Of a DNA stretch of 64,000 nt, positions 33,766 to 43,178 are shown one piece after another. Location of the stretch: assembly GCF_004378255.1 (NCBI RefSeq), contig NZ_SNQG01000003.1, forward strand, positions 124,001 through 188,000, read 5' to 3'. Below the pieces are notes generated by a model that was not told the DNA's origin, searched no databases, and was given only the letters and a program-made list of their open reading frames with translations. A program made the position numbers and the translations under genes. How positions within the stretch are numbered: position 1 is the stretch's first letter; the number at the start of each line of letters is the position of its first letter. The DNA comes from Mucilaginibacter phyllosphaerae (GTDB lineage Bacteria > Bacteroidota > Bacteroidia > Sphingobacteriales > Sphingobacteriaceae).

Positions 33766-35358
33766 TTAAAAAACAGTGTCCTCCAAAACATCCTGATGTT
33801 CAGGATAATCCGTAGTGAAATGCAGTCCCCTGCTTTCGTGCCTGGCCATGGCCGATTTTACGACTAAATAGCTCACCTGGATCAAATTACGCAGTTCACA
33901 AAGCTTAACGGATAGCTTGGTTTTCTTGTAGAAATCCTCGGTTTCTTCATATAATAAACGCAGCCTGCGCATTGCCCTTTCCAAACGGAAATCAGAACGT
34001 ACAATACCCACATAATCATTCATGAGTTTTTGCATTTCACGGATATTATGCGTAACTAAAATATCTTCGTTAGATAATTGAACACCATGTTCGTTCCAAT
34101 CCGGTATATTTGGGGGTATCTGCAAACCCGCAAAATCAACAATGGCATCCTGATAAATACGGTGTGCAAAAACCAATGCCTCTAACAAGGAATTTGAGGC
34201 CAATCGGTTAGCCCCGTGTAAGCCGGTAGAAGAGCATTCTCCGCAAGCATATAACCTATTAATGGATGATTTTCCCTGATGATCTACCAGTACTCCTCCG
34301 CACATATAATGGCAGGCCGGCGCCACAGGGATCATATCGCGGGTCATATCAATACCTATTTCCAGGCACTTGGCATATATATTAGGGAAATGTTCTAAAA
34401 TATCCTTTTTCTTTTTATGGCGGATATCCAGGTAAACAAAATCCTCACCCGATTTCTTGATCTCTGCATCTATTGCCCTAGCCACGATATCTCTTGGCGC
34501 TAATGATTTGCGCGGATCATATTCCTGCATAAACTCCTCGCCATTGGTACGCTTTAAAACACCACCCATACCCCTTACCGCTTCTGATATCAGAAAAGAA
34601 GGGTATTCACCCGGGTTATACAATGCTGTTGGATGGAACTGAATAAATTCCATATTGCGCACCTTACCTTTAGCCCTATACACCATGGCCACACCATCAC
34701 CGGTAGCTATAACCGGGTTGGTTGTTACCGAATAGATATGCCCGGCACCACCGGATGCCATTACGGTTATTTTTGACTCTATTTTTTCTACCTGGCTATT
34801 CTCGGTGTTAAAAGCATAGATACCATAGCACTTAATATCACTTGATGATTTATCTACAAACTCACCCAAATGGTGTTGGGTTATCAGGTCTACAGCAAAG
34901 TAATGGGTCAATATCTCGATATTAGGTTCGCGATGTATCTCCTCTAATAAAGACCGTTCAATTTCAAAACCAGTGATATCTTTATAATGAAGTACCCTGA
35001 ACTCACTGTGTCCGCCTTCTTTAGCAAGGTCATAAATACCCTCATTCGTCTTATCGAAATTGGTACCGTAGTCGATAATCTCGCGGATCCGCTCTGGTCC
35101 TTCCTTTACAACTGCTTCTACAACCGCCGGGTCGCAAAGGCCGTCACCGGCAATTAAGGTATCATTAATGTGTTTTTCAAAAGAATCTTCTTTTTTATCC
35201 ACAACTACGGCAACACCACCCTGGGCATACTTCGTGTTGCTTTCATCTTCGTTAGCTTTTGTAACTATCAGAACCTTACCATGCTTTGCGGCCTTTAATG
35301 CAAAACTTAGCCCGGCTATCCCCGATCCTACTACAAGGAAATCAACAGTTCTGGTCAT
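33766..35358 (-). CDS. nadB: L-aspartate oxidase
   Basis: 530 residues. An FAD enzyme oxidising aspartate to iminoaspartate, the first step of de novo NAD synthesis. FAD loop VVGSGIAGLSFALKAAK near the N-terminus, then TKYAQGGVAVV, EFIQFHPTALY, APACHYMCGGV, GLHGANRLASNSLLE and a C-terminal helical domain (NLIQVSYLVVKSAMARHESRG). Fumarate-reductase-type flavoproteins share parts of this, but the combination is NadB. The next step, NadA, is encoded divergently across a 407-bp spacer. Confidence 0.96.
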   Translation of the reverse strand: MTRTVDFLVVGSGIAGLSFALKAAKHGKVLIVTKANEDESNTKYAQGGVAVVVDKKEDSFEKHINDTLIAGDGLCDPAVVEAVVKEGPERIREIIDYGTNFDKTNEGIYDLAKEGGHSEFRVLHYKDITGFEIERSLLEEIHREPNIEILTHYFAVDLITQHHLGEFVDKSSSDIKCYGIYAFNTENSQVEKIESKITVMASGGAGHIYSVTTNPVIATGDGVAMVYRAKGKVRNMEFIQFHPTALYNPGEYPSFLISEAVRGMGGVLKRTNGEEFMQEYDPRKSLAPRDIVARAIDAEIKKSGEDFVYLDIRHKKKKDILEHFPNIYAKCLEIGIDMTRDMIPVAPACHYMCGGVLVDHQGKSSINRLYACGECSSTGLHGANRLASNSLLEALVFAHRIYQDAIVDFAGLQIPPNIPDWNEHGVQLSNEDILVTHNIREMQKLMNDYVGIVRSDFRLERAMRRLRLLYEETEDFYKKTKLSVKLCELRNLIQVSYLVVKSAMARHESRGLHFTTDYPEHQDVLEDTVF

Positions 35359-35765
35359 GTTTGGTATATGTATTGTGTAAAATTAGTACTTATGTTAATA
35401 AGCGGTATAAAACATGTTAACTTTGTGTAAGTAAAAATCTAACAATTAATCAAGACGTTGATAACTCTGAAAATTACAGTTTTTACAACTACTTTTGAGC
35501 AAATTGTAAGATGATTTTACAACGAAACTAACATTTTATTAAGCAAGTAATTATTAACAAATAAGTTTTTGAGATAAATATTGTTTCTTATACGCATCTT
35601 AAAATCAGTATTATAAAAAATAAAAAGCTGTTTATAAATGTTAGTAAAAATGGAAAAACAACTTTAAGTGTAAATCGTATTTCAACTTTTAAACATAACT
35701 AACACCTTAATAACAATAGTTTTATTTATATATATAAAAAGAGTTATTATTAATTGATTTGTGGA
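35359..35765. other. AT-rich divergent spacer between nadB and nadA
   Basis: 407 bp, visibly much richer in A and T than the flanking genes, with no convincing frame or RNA gene. It must hold the two divergent nad promoters; candidate -7 elements TAACTTTG and TACTTTTG occur on the plus strand near 35418 and 35494. No NadR, NrtR or NiaR site was recognised, and no clear DnaA-box cluster was seen. Confidence 0.6.
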
Positions 35766-36758
35766 ATGGATATCTTCGAAGAAATAAAAGTGAAAGGTTT
35801 TGCCGACGAATACATCAACCCGTCGCTGGACCTTTTTGCCGAAATAGAAAAATTAAAAAAAGAAAAAAATGCCGTTATACTGGCCCACTATTACCAGGAA
35901 GGAGATATTCAGGATATTGCCGATTATATTGGCGACAGCCTGGGCCTATCTCAGCAGGCAGCCAAAACAGATGCCGATATTATTGTTTTTGCCGGTGTAC
36001 ACTTCATGGCCGAAACAGCAAAAATATTATCACCAAACAAGAAAGTACTGCTACCGGATCTGAAAGCCGGATGCTCATTGGCCGACAGCTGCCCGCCGCA
36101 TTTGTTTAAAAAGTTTAAAGAAAATTACCCCGACCATCTGGTGATAACTTACGTAAACTGCACGGCCGAACTAAAAGCTTTAAGCGATATTGTTTGTACA
36201 TCAAGCAACGCGGTGCAGATAGTGGAAAGCCTGCCAAAAGAACAGAAGATAATTTTTGGTCCGGATAGAAACTTAGGAGCATGGGTAGCTAAAAAAACAG
36301 GCCGCGACCTGGTTTTATGGAATGGTGCCTGTATGGTACACGAGATATTTAGCCGGGAGAAAATTACAAAGCTAAAAGAGCGGTATCCAAACGCCAAAAT
36401 ATTGGCACATCCGGAATGTGAGGAAGTTATATTACAAATGGCCGACTACATTGGATCTACCACCGGGATATTAAAATATGCTACCAACAGCCCCGAAAAG
36501 GAGTTTATTGTAGCAACAGAAGCAGGTATCTTACACCAGATGCAAAAGGATAACCCGGATAAGAATTTTATCCCGGCTCCCCCTAATAACACCTGTGCCT
36601 GCAACGATTGCCCGCACATGAAAAGGAATACATTGGAGAAACTTTACCTGTGCTTAAAAAATGAAATGCCCGAAATTGAGGTGCCTATGCACATTATAGA
36701 AAAGGCTGTAAAACCTATTGAACGTATGCTGGAGATCTCGGCAAGTTTAGGCTTATAA
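35766..36758 (+). CDS. nadA: Quinolinate synthase
   Basis: 330 residues from the ATG at 35766. A TTG at 35754 also opens the frame but is less likely. It condenses iminoaspartate with dihydroxyacetone phosphate to quinolinate, using a [4Fe-4S] cluster. Motifs: [32 protein letters not shown] (C103), [36 protein letters not shown] and the cysteine-rich [12 protein letters not shown]. It works with NadB encoded divergently. A terminator follows at 36764. Confidence 0.97.
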   Translation: MDIFEEIKVKGFADEYINPSLDLFAEIEKLKKEKNAVILAHYYQEGDIQDIADYIGDSLGLSQQAAKTDADIIVFAGVHFMAETAKILSPNKKVLLPDLKAGCSLADSCPPHLFKKFKENYPDHLVITYVNCTAELKALSDIVCTSSNAVQIVESLPKEQKIIFGPDRNLGAWVAKKTGRDLVLWNGACMVHEIFSREKITKLKERYPNAKILAHPECEEVILQMADYIGSTTGILKYATNSPEKEFIVATEAGILHQMQKDNPDKNFIPAPPNNTCACNDCPHMKRNTLEKLYLCLKNEMPEIEVPMHIIEKAVKPIERMLEISASLGL

Positions 36759-36763
36759 AAATC

Positions 36764-36804
36764 AAAAACCCGTCATTGCGAGTTAAAAGCGATGACGGGT
36801 TTTT
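36764..36804. terminator. Bidirectional terminator after nadA
   Basis: Stem aaaaacccgtcattgc / gcgatgacgggttttt with a 9-nt loop. The cgtcattgcgag portion resembles a dispersed palindrome seen again at 51569. Confidence 0.85.
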
Positions 36805-36826
36805 AATGGCCGAGGGCTAATAGCAA

Positions 36827-38257
36827 TTACAAATTATCTTTCTTGGTTTCTATAGCATCCTGTACGCTTTTTGGCAAGTTCGATAGCAAGTCATAACCGG
36901 TTGCAGCTTCTATATCCCTTACGGTAACACGGTATTGTTTCCAATCGGTATTAATGGTGTTAGTGTTAGGTGTATTTACTGCAATAACACGGGTATTAGC
37001 GGCAACCCGGCTCACATCTGCATCACCTTTTGGTACAATTACAGCAACCTTCCAAACATTACTTGGTACAACTACATGGTCGTTGTTAATTTTGTTAAAA
37101 GCACCTTTTGAACCTGTACCTCCTGTACCATAATTACCCATAATAATATACACCTCGTTACCGGCAACAACTTCTGTACGCAGGTAATTTTCGAGATTTG
37201 CCCAGGTTTGCTGATTATTTTGCGGTGCCTGTGGTATCATGTTGGTCATTAAAAAAGTAGCTGAATTGGCATCTGCAGAGCTCGTCCTGTCGGCAGACGG
37301 GCAATTATGCCCCCTGTCAAAACCAGACCCGGAATAGCTGGTACTTTCTACATGATAAAAGTTATTTGGCAGGCCTATAAAACCGGCAAAATTATCAACA
37401 CGCGGCGCTGCATTGGTAATATTGGTAGCATCTAAGTGCCAGCTTACCCAATTTGGTGTACCGCGTGTACTGCTGTAAGATTCTGTGTAATATCCCTGGT
37501 CTATCAGGTAATTATCAACCATTACTATATTAGGCTGCGCGTTAGAAGGGTTACCTAATAAAAGGTTACTATTATCTCCATTACTTGGCGGTGCATCAGC
37601 GCCAACAGTTACGCCTCTTTCGCCTGCAGGTGTGCCTGTACCGGGGTCGGTACTGCCGTCTCCGCCGGTGGTATCAGGCTGGCCAACAACTATGCCTGCA
37701 TCACCTTTGCCTTTGAAGGTAATATCATCTATATTGATACGTGCCGTACCTGTTTTTTGGATTCTGAAACGTACAGGTTTGGTAGTGCTTACCACAAAAG
37801 AATCTGTAGCAAGTGTGGTGTTGTTTTCGGCAATATCCGCACCTAATTGTTTAAAGGTTGCACCGGCATCGTCAGATATCATTAATTGCCAGGTTGATGC
37901 TGCATCATTACCATATTTGGCATGCTTTATTACAATTTTTTCCAGGTTTTGGATATCAAATTTCATGGTGATATCACCGGTACGTAAACGAACTGCTTTT
38001 GCATCTGCCTTAACATCTGCAGCAAGGTTACCAATTAAAGCATCATTAAAATTCCATATACCGGTTATCAACTGTACATCTGCAGCAGCATAAGATCCCT
38101 TCGTTCCGGATTCAAAACCCTCGGTAATACTATAAGGTGCCGGTGCGGGTGGTATAACAACCGGATCTATTGGCGGGGTTATAACTGTATTGTCTTTCTT
38201 ACAACTTGCAATAGCTAAAGCAAGTGTAGCATATATAAGTAATTTTCTGATTTTCAT
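36827..38257 (-). CDS. Secreted DNA/RNA non-specific endonuclease (lipoprotein)
   Basis: 476 residues. Lipoprotein signal with Cys19 (ALAIASC). An N-terminal beta-sandwich region (about 40-190) looks carbohydrate- or matrix-binding, and a Gly/Asp/Thr linker follows. The C-terminal NUC1 nuclease domain carries FDRGHNCPSADR with the catalytic His of the DRGH motif and NMIPQAPQNNQQTWANLENYLR with the metal-binding Asn/Glu. It is likely displayed on the surface to degrade extracellular nucleic acid for nutrients or against competitors. No immunity gene is adjacent, consistent with an exported enzyme. Possible promoter at 38277-38284. Confidence 0.9.
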   Translation of the reverse strand: MKIRKLLIYATLALAIASCKKDNTVITPPIDPVVIPPAPAPYSITEGFESGTKGSYAAADVQLITGIWNFNDALIGNLAADVKADAKAVRLRTGDITMKFDIQNLEKIVIKHAKYGNDAASTWQLMISDDAGATFKQLGADIAENNTTLATDSFVVSTTKPVRFRIQKTGTARINIDDITFKGKGDAGIVVGQPDTTGGDGSTDPGTGTPAGERGVTVGADAPPSNGDNSNLLLGNPSNAQPNIVMVDNYLIDQGYYTESYSSTRGTPNWVSWHLDATNITNAAPRVDNFAGFIGLPNNFYHVESTSYSGSGFDRGHNCPSADRTSSADANSATFLMTNMIPQAPQNNQQTWANLENYLRTEVVAGNEVYIIMGNYGTGGTGSKGAFNKINNDHVVVPSNVWKVAVIVPKGDADVSRVAANTRVIAVNTPNTNTINTDWKQYRVTVRDIEAATGYDLLSNLPKSVQDAIETKKDNL

Positions 38258-38276
38258 GTAAATGTATTTAGTAAAG

Positions 38277-38284
38277 CAAAAGTA
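38277..38284 (-). promoter_or_regulatory. -7 promoter element of the nuclease gene
   Basis: On the minus strand TACTTTTG matches TAnnTTTG, 20 bp before the start codon at 38257. Confidence 0.45.
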
Positions 38285-38475
38285 TTTGGAATGTATTAAC
38301 CTAACGTTAATTAGTTGTTTGTATGATAAATATTACAATGATGGTTATTGCCGTAAGCTTTTGTATTTTTGTATTTTATTTTGGTTGCACTATTTAAAAC
38401 TGATTATGCCGTTTATACCGGGCAGGATAATTAATAGGTGTGGTCATAAATTTAAATCCGTGTAATCATAATTAT

Positions 38476-39525
38476 ATGTTCGAGAACGAAGAGAAAACCA
38501 ATATAGAATCATTAGGAGAGTTTGGGCTGATCAGTCACCTGACAAAAAATATAACCCTTACCCAAAAAAGCACCGTTAAAGGTGTAGGTGATGATGCGGC
38601 TGTTTTAAATTTTGAAGGAAAGAAAACACTAATATCTACCGACCTGCTTTTAGAAGGCATCCATTTCGATCTGGCATATACACCTTTAAAACACCTGGGT
38701 TATAAAGCAATACAGGTAAACCTGAGCGATATATATGCCATGAATGGTACCGCCAGCCAGGTAACGGTTTCTTTAGGGATGAGCAGTAAATTCCCTTTAG
38801 AGGCTATTGAAGAATTATACGAAGGTATTTACCTGGCCTGCGCTAATTACAATGTAGATATTGTGGGTGGCGATACTTCGGCATCTAAGCAGGGTTTGGT
38901 TATCAGTGTAACCTCTATTGGTTATGCCGATGAGCAGGATGTAGTTTACCGTAATACAGCCGAAGAAGGCGACTTGATCTGTGTGTCCGGCGATCTGGGT
39001 GGTGCATATACCGGCCTGCAATTGTTAGAGCGCGAAAAACTGGTTTATATAGAGAATCCAAACATCCAGCCTGATCTGGAGGGTAAGGATTACATTGTAG
39101 AGCGCCAGTTAAAACCCGAGGCACGTAAAGATATTATTGATTTGCTGAAGGAACTAAGCGTTAAACCAACAGCAATGATAGATGTATCTGACGGTTTGGC
39201 ATCAGAGATCTTGCATATTTGCAAACAAAGTAATAAAGGCTGTAAATTATACGAAGAAAAAATACCTATCGACCCGATGACCTATGAAACCGCCCGCGAG
39301 TTTGGCCTGGACCCTACCGTGTGTGCCCTAAGCGGTGGCGAGGATTATGAGTTGCTTTTTACCGTAAAACAAGCCGACTACGATAAGATCAAACACAAAA
39401 TGGATTTCTCTATCATAGGCTACATTACCGAGCCAAACGAAGGCTGTAGCCTGATCACCAAATCCGGTAACCAGCATGAGTTAAAAGCGCAGGGATGGAA
39501 TGCGTTTAAGGCGGAAAATAAGTAA
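38476..39525 (+). CDS. thiL: Thiamine-monophosphate kinase
   Basis: 349 residues from the ATG at 38476. A frame from 38440 adds twelve residues upstream of the family start. ATP-dependent conversion of thiamine monophosphate to the diphosphate cofactor. AIR-synthase-like fold: VKGVGDDAAVL, ISTDLLLEGIHFDL, KAIQVNLSDIYAM, VDIVGGDTSAS, MIDVSDGLASE and CALSGGEDYELLFTV. No other thiamine gene is nearby. Terminator at 39530. Confidence 0.95.
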   Translation: MFENEEKTNIESLGEFGLISHLTKNITLTQKSTVKGVGDDAAVLNFEGKKTLISTDLLLEGIHFDLAYTPLKHLGYKAIQVNLSDIYAMNGTASQVTVSLGMSSKFPLEAIEELYEGIYLACANYNVDIVGGDTSASKQGLVISVTSIGYADEQDVVYRNTAEEGDLICVSGDLGGAYTGLQLLEREKLVYIENPNIQPDLEGKDYIVERQLKPEARKDIIDLLKELSVKPTAMIDVSDGLASEILHICKQSNKGCKLYEEKIPIDPMTYETAREFGLDPTVCALSGGEDYELLFTVKQADYDKIKHKMDFSIIGYITEPNEGCSLITKSGNQHELKAQGWNAFKAENK

Positions 39526-39529
39526 TTTT

Positions 39530-39570
39530 AAAAAAGGGAGGTAATAAAGATTACTACCTCCCCTTTTTTT
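39530..39570. terminator. Terminator between thiL and the convergent lipoprotein gene
   Basis: Stem gggaggtaataa / ttactacctccc (one mismatch, 3-nt loop), flanked by A and T runs; probably bidirectional. Confidence 0.85.
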
Positions 39571-40279
39571 ATCTGTATTTAATTATCCGTTCTGTATAAG
39601 TTTCTGGTTTCCCATTCGTATAACTGATGCATTTTAACCAATTTCCATTCTCATCTATATTTGAATATTTAAAGGTATGGGAAAACGGATATTCACCCGA
39701 TATTTGCTTTTCAGTCAAGGTATTTCCATTGTCATCATAAGTTAACCCATACTTGAAGTTTAATTCACCGTTAGCTTTGTAAACTTGTAATTGAGAAACA
39801 AGATCATTTGCGTAACTGAATTTTTCCTTACCTGTGAATTTCCCATTAGCGTCATACCTATTAATTTCACTTAGCAAATTGCCACTATCATAAATATACT
39901 TAGCTTTTGAGCTTAATTTTCCTGATTCAAAGTCATCAACTTCAACAAGTAATTCGCCGTTGTATTTTTTTAGTGTGTATTCGGTAGGCTTATTAACTAT
40001 AATAATTTTGTTGTTATGACCCTTATCATCGTATTGAAATGAGAATTTATTATTATGAACTTCGGCACTGTCCGCACTACCATAATACCAGGTGTTATCG
40101 CTTGCTTCAGTATTTCCAGCTTTATTAAAAGTTGAAACAGTATGTAGTTGAATTTTATCTTTTACGATCTCTCCAAATTTGGTTTCGGCTTTATATCTAT
40201 TAACAATTATTTCATTAACATTGCCATGTACATGGCCTTCTTGTAAATCATTTTTCTGTTTTTTTGTACATGATATCAA
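39569..40279 (-). CDS. Hypothetical lipoprotein with frameshifted signal peptide
   Basis: The continuous frame opens only at a TTG (40279) with ISCTKKQ and lacks a signal peptide. In another frame, an ATG at 40317 encodes MKSKLSLLML and then stops in ctttaag (40284-40290). One extra T in that run would join the two pieces into a standard lipoprotein signal ending LSILISC. So the gene carries either a 1-base deletion (mutation or slippage) or a sequencing error. The mature part (about 230 residues) has short YxYDxxGN-like repeats (KYIYDSGN, LTYDDNGN) resembling RHS/YD-type beta repeats. It lies 13 bp downstream of rmuC. Function unknown. Confidence 0.7.
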   Translation of the reverse strand: MISCTKKQKNDLQEGHVHGNVNEIIVNRYKAETKFGEIVKDKIQLHTVSTFNKAGNTEASDNTWYYGSADSAEVHNNKFSFQYDDKGHNNKIIIVNKPTEYTLKKYNGELLVEVDDFESGKLSSKAKYIYDSGNLLSEINRYDANGKFTGKEKFSYANDLVSQLQVYKANGELNFKYGLTYDDNGNTLTEKQISGEYPFSHTFKYSNIDENGNWLKCISYTNGKPETYTERIIKYR

Positions 40280-40330
40280 TATGCTTAAAGCATAAGGAGT
40301 GATAATTTTGATTTCATAATTGTTTTAAGG

Positions 40331-41695
40331 TTATTCGTCACTAATATATTTATTATCTATTTGCTTGTTAGCCTTGGCACCTAATTTTTTTATTTTTTCG
40401 GCCGTTATCGTCAGGTTTCCACGTCCGTCTGTAAGTTTGTTTAAGGCTTTATCATAGCTATCCTGGCTTTGTTTGATGTTTTTTCCGATACCTTCCATAT
40501 CGCCAACAAAACCCACAAATTTATCGTACATCTCGCCGCTTAGGCGGGCAATCTCCAGCACGTTTCGGTTTTGGCGTTCCTGTTTCCAGATGCTGGCAAT
40601 GGTGCGCAGGGTAGCCAGTAAAGTACTCGGACTAACAATCACTACCCGCTTATCCCAGGCATCGCTAAACAGGTCGGCATCCAATTGTACGGCAAAACTA
40701 AAGGACGATTCTATAGGTACAAAAAGCAACACAAAATCGGGCGAATTTACCTGGTACAGGTCGTGGTAACTTTTTGAGGATAGGCCGTGCACATGGTTCC
40801 GTATCGATTCGATGTGTGCTTTAGAATATAATTTACGCTCTTCCTCGGTTTCGCAATTAACCAGGCGCTCATAAGCTATCAACGAGACCTTAGAATCAAT
40901 TATTAAATGTTTTTCATCAGGAAGGTCAATAATAACATCGGGCTGCAACCTGCTGCCGTCAGAATGGTTCAGGCTGGCTTGCACGCGGTATTCCCTGTCG
41001 CGCACTAATCCGCTGCGCTCTAAAACTTTCTCTAATATCACCTCGCCCCAGTTACCCTGCTTTTTATTGTCGCCCTTTAAAGCTTTGGTTAGGTTTGATG
41101 CCTCGGTACTGATCAGCTTGTTCAGATCCATCAGTTGCGTAATCACACCTTTGAGGGTGTTGCGCTCTGCAGCTTCCATATTGTAAACCTTATCTACTTT
41201 GTCTTCAAAAGCTTTAATATTTTCTTTGAGCGGATTTAAGATGGTATCTATACTCAGCCTGTTAACATCTGTAAACTCACGCGATTTTTCTTTAAGCAAC
41301 TTCTCTGCAATGTTTTCAAACTCGCGCTGAAAATGCTGGCGGGTATGTTCAATTTCCGCCTTTTGTTCGGTCAGCTTTTCTTGCTGTGCTTTAAAGTATG
41401 ACCGGGATGATTCTAAGGATTGATTGGCCTGCGCCAATTGGGTACGCTCATACAATAACTCATCAAGCAGGCGGTTTTGCTCGTCCTTAAGTAATTTGGT
41501 AATATTATCTTTTTCGGATAATAGGCTTGCGGCCTTTTGCTCGGCCTGGGCCAGTGCTATTTTCAGAAGATCATTTTCTGTTTTGAAGGCAGAAAGCTCA
41601 TCTGCAGAAATGCCATTTGCCTGCGGCCGTTTCAAAAAAAGGAGAACGGAAATAAGCAAAATTACAATAGCGGCACTTAAAACTAAAACATCCAC
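40331..41695 (-). CDS. rmuC: DNA recombination protein RmuC
   Basis: 454 residues, GTG start. One N-terminal membrane helix (about 3-22) is followed by a long coiled coil (about 30-200) and the RmuC nuclease-like domain (KGDNKKQGNWGEVILEKVLERSG, QPDVIIDLPDEKHLIIDSKVSL, FVPIESSF, VIVSPSTLLATLRTIASIWKQE). RmuC limits inversions at short inverted repeats and is thought to be a restriction-fold nuclease. The downstream lipoprotein gene may be cotranscribed. Confidence 0.93.
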   Translation of the reverse strand: MDVLVLSAAIVILLISVLLFLKRPQANGISADELSAFKTENDLLKIALAQAEQKAASLLSEKDNITKLLKDEQNRLLDELLYERTQLAQANQSLESSRSYFKAQQEKLTEQKAEIEHTRQHFQREFENIAEKLLKEKSREFTDVNRLSIDTILNPLKENIKAFEDKVDKVYNMEAAERNTLKGVITQLMDLNKLISTEASNLTKALKGDNKKQGNWGEVILEKVLERSGLVRDREYRVQASLNHSDGSRLQPDVIIDLPDEKHLIIDSKVSLIAYERLVNCETEEERKLYSKAHIESIRNHVHGLSSKSYHDLYQVNSPDFVLLFVPIESSFSFAVQLDADLFSDAWDKRVVIVSPSTLLATLRTIASIWKQERQNRNVLEIARLSGEMYDKFVGFVGDMEGIGKNIKQSQDSYDKALNKLTDGRGNLTITAEKIKKLGAKANKQIDNKYISDE

Positions 41696-41757
41696 TTTGA
41701 TAAAAATATTAGCAAAACGAATATAGTAATTTTAAGATCAGAATAAAATATGAGTAT

Positions 41758-41991
41758 TTAATGTTTAGTGCTAACCGTATCTTTTGATGGGTTGGTATTA
41801 GTGATACCATCAGCAGATGTATCCTGGCCACCGGTTTCTACCGGTGTAGCCGGATATTTGGCGCTATCAGCAGTTGTTGAACCACCCACATGGACCTGGC
41901 CGGAATCTGCCGAATCAACTTTACTGTCTTTACTCTTACAGGCGCCTGCACCTATTGCAACCGCAAAGATCATCAGGATAAGCTTTTTCAT
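41758..41991 (-). CDS. Small low-complexity lipoprotein B
   Basis: 77 residues with lipobox Cys18 (GAGAC). The mature part is nearly all D, S, T, G, A, N, P and K (KDSKVDSADSGQVHVGG), probably disordered. It is clearly related to the preceding gene (41988-42236): both have an ADSG...VG block and a DTSA[DN]G...DT block. Start and previous stop overlap as ATGA, so the two are translationally coupled. No function is known. Confidence 0.7.
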   Translation of the reverse strand: MKKLILMIFAVAIGAGACKSKDSKVDSADSGQVHVGGSTTADSAKYPATPVETGGQDTSADGITNTNPSKDTVSTKH

Positions 41992-42236
41992 TTAGGGTTA
42001 GATTTAAGCGTATCTGTAGTTGGGTTGGCCGTACCTTTTCCGTTAGCGCTGGTATCTGTACCGCTGGTGCCGGTTTGGGCAGGTGCACTGGATGAAACAG
42101 TCGTATCTGCAGCACCCGAGCTACCTACGTTTGTAGCGCCGGAATCGGCCTGGTCGCCACCTGTCTTATTATTTCCTGTACAAGCCGATAAGCTTAATAC
42201 AGAAAAGGCAAATATTGTAATAAATAACTTTTTCAT
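41988..42236 (-). CDS. Small low-complexity lipoprotein A
   Basis: 82 residues from the ATG at 42236. An adjacent in-frame ATG at 42239 adds one Met. Lipobox Cys19 (SLSAC). The mature part (GNNKTGGDQADSGATNVGS onward) is disordered-looking and paralogous to the downstream gene, suggesting a tandem duplication. Divergent from the lipoprotein gene at 42312. Confidence 0.7.
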   Translation of the reverse strand: MKKLFITIFAFSVLSLSACTGNNKTGGDQADSGATNVGSSGAADTTVSSSAPAQTGTSGTDTSANGKGTANPTTDTLKSNPK

Positions 42237-42311
42237 CATAAGTGCGTTATGTATTTAACTACAAATAGCTGTATTTGCTGTTTTAATTATTTACAGATAA
42301 TGGTTTTACCT

Positions 42312-42698
42312 ATGAAGCAAGTTATATTTATAATTGGCATAATATGTTGTTTAGTGATAGGGGCCTGCTCTAAAAAAGAAAGTGCTGCACCGGCTAATCA
42401 AAAGCATACGATAAAAATAACGGCATCAGCCAATGCTGAATTTACAGCGGTAGTTTCGGTAGCAGAAAGTATTGGAGCAGCACAAACCGAAGTAAAAAAT
42501 ATTACCGTAGCAACAGGTACATCTTTTGAGTTTACAACCGAAGCAATCACAAACAGCTACGTTTTTTTAAAGCTATCTACCAACGTAGCAAACAACATTA
42601 CTTATAAAATAGCCGATAACGGGATTGTTGCAGAACAGGGCACAGATGTAGAATTTGCAACACGCACAACACAAACTATTCAGCACCTGGTGCAGTAA
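42312..42698 (+). CDS. Hypothetical lipoprotein
   Basis: 128 residues from the ATG at 42312, chosen because the lipoprotein signal MKQVIFIIGIICCLVIGAC (Cys19) starts here. Earlier ATGs at 42300 and 42249 only add residues in front. The mature domain (about 100 residues) is beta-rich with many T/A/V residues (KHTIKITASANAEFTAVVSV), consistent with a single small beta-sandwich. The stop abuts the convergent gldH stop without a spacer. Confidence 0.65.
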   Translation: MKQVIFIIGIICCLVIGACSKKESAAPANQKHTIKITASANAEFTAVVSVAESIGAAQTEVKNITVATGTSFEFTTEAITNSYVFLKLSTNVANNITYKIADNGIVAEQGTDVEFATRTTQTIQHLVQ

Positions 42699-43178
42699 TT
42701 ATTTTGCTTTCTCTACCCTTAAGCCGGCATCGATAACCTCGTGCAGGGGGTTATCGCGCATGTTTTGCTCTATCTGGAAATGGTAAACACCTTTTGCAGG
42801 GAATTTATACTGTTTGCGTAAAAGTAATTGATAGCTATATAAATTGCCGCTTCCACTGCCCAGCCACTCGCCATCGTTATTGGCCAGCTTAAATTCGTAC
42901 CGGGTTGTATGTGTTTTTTTGCCGGGAGAGGTTTGGGATAACAACGCAAATATATTGGAGTACCTGTAACTGCCGCTAACCCTTAAGTTAAAATAAAGGT
43001 TATAGGGTTCCTGGATATCGTCGATCTTTACATCGTACTTAAGCTTGTTTACGTACGACCAGTTGTGGTTGGCAATAGCCGTGCTTTCATCAATAACGCT
43101 GTCAGGGTCGGTGCATCCCTGTGCTGTAAACAGCACAAGGGTTATCAACACACCGGATACATATTTTAAAACATTCAT
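42699..43178 (-). CDS. gldH: Gliding motility lipoprotein GldH
   Basis: 159 residues, lipobox Cys22 (FTAQGC). GldH is a lipoprotein needed for gliding and type IX secretion in Flavobacterium. The pattern NLRVSGSYRYSNIFALLSQTSP and GSGNLYSYQLLLRKQYKFPAKGVYHF, and the location directly after the RicT/PSP1 gene, match GldH loci. Its presence does not prove gliding, since many non-gliding Bacteroidota keep it. No spacer separates it from the stop of the upstream gene. Confidence 0.88.
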   Translation of the reverse strand: MNVLKYVSGVLITLVLFTAQGCTDPDSVIDESTAIANHNWSYVNKLKYDVKIDDIQEPYNLYFNLRVSGSYRYSNIFALLSQTSPGKKTHTTRYEFKLANNDGEWLGSGSGNLYSYQLLLRKQYKFPAKGVYHFQIEQNMRDNPLHEVIDAGLRVEKAK

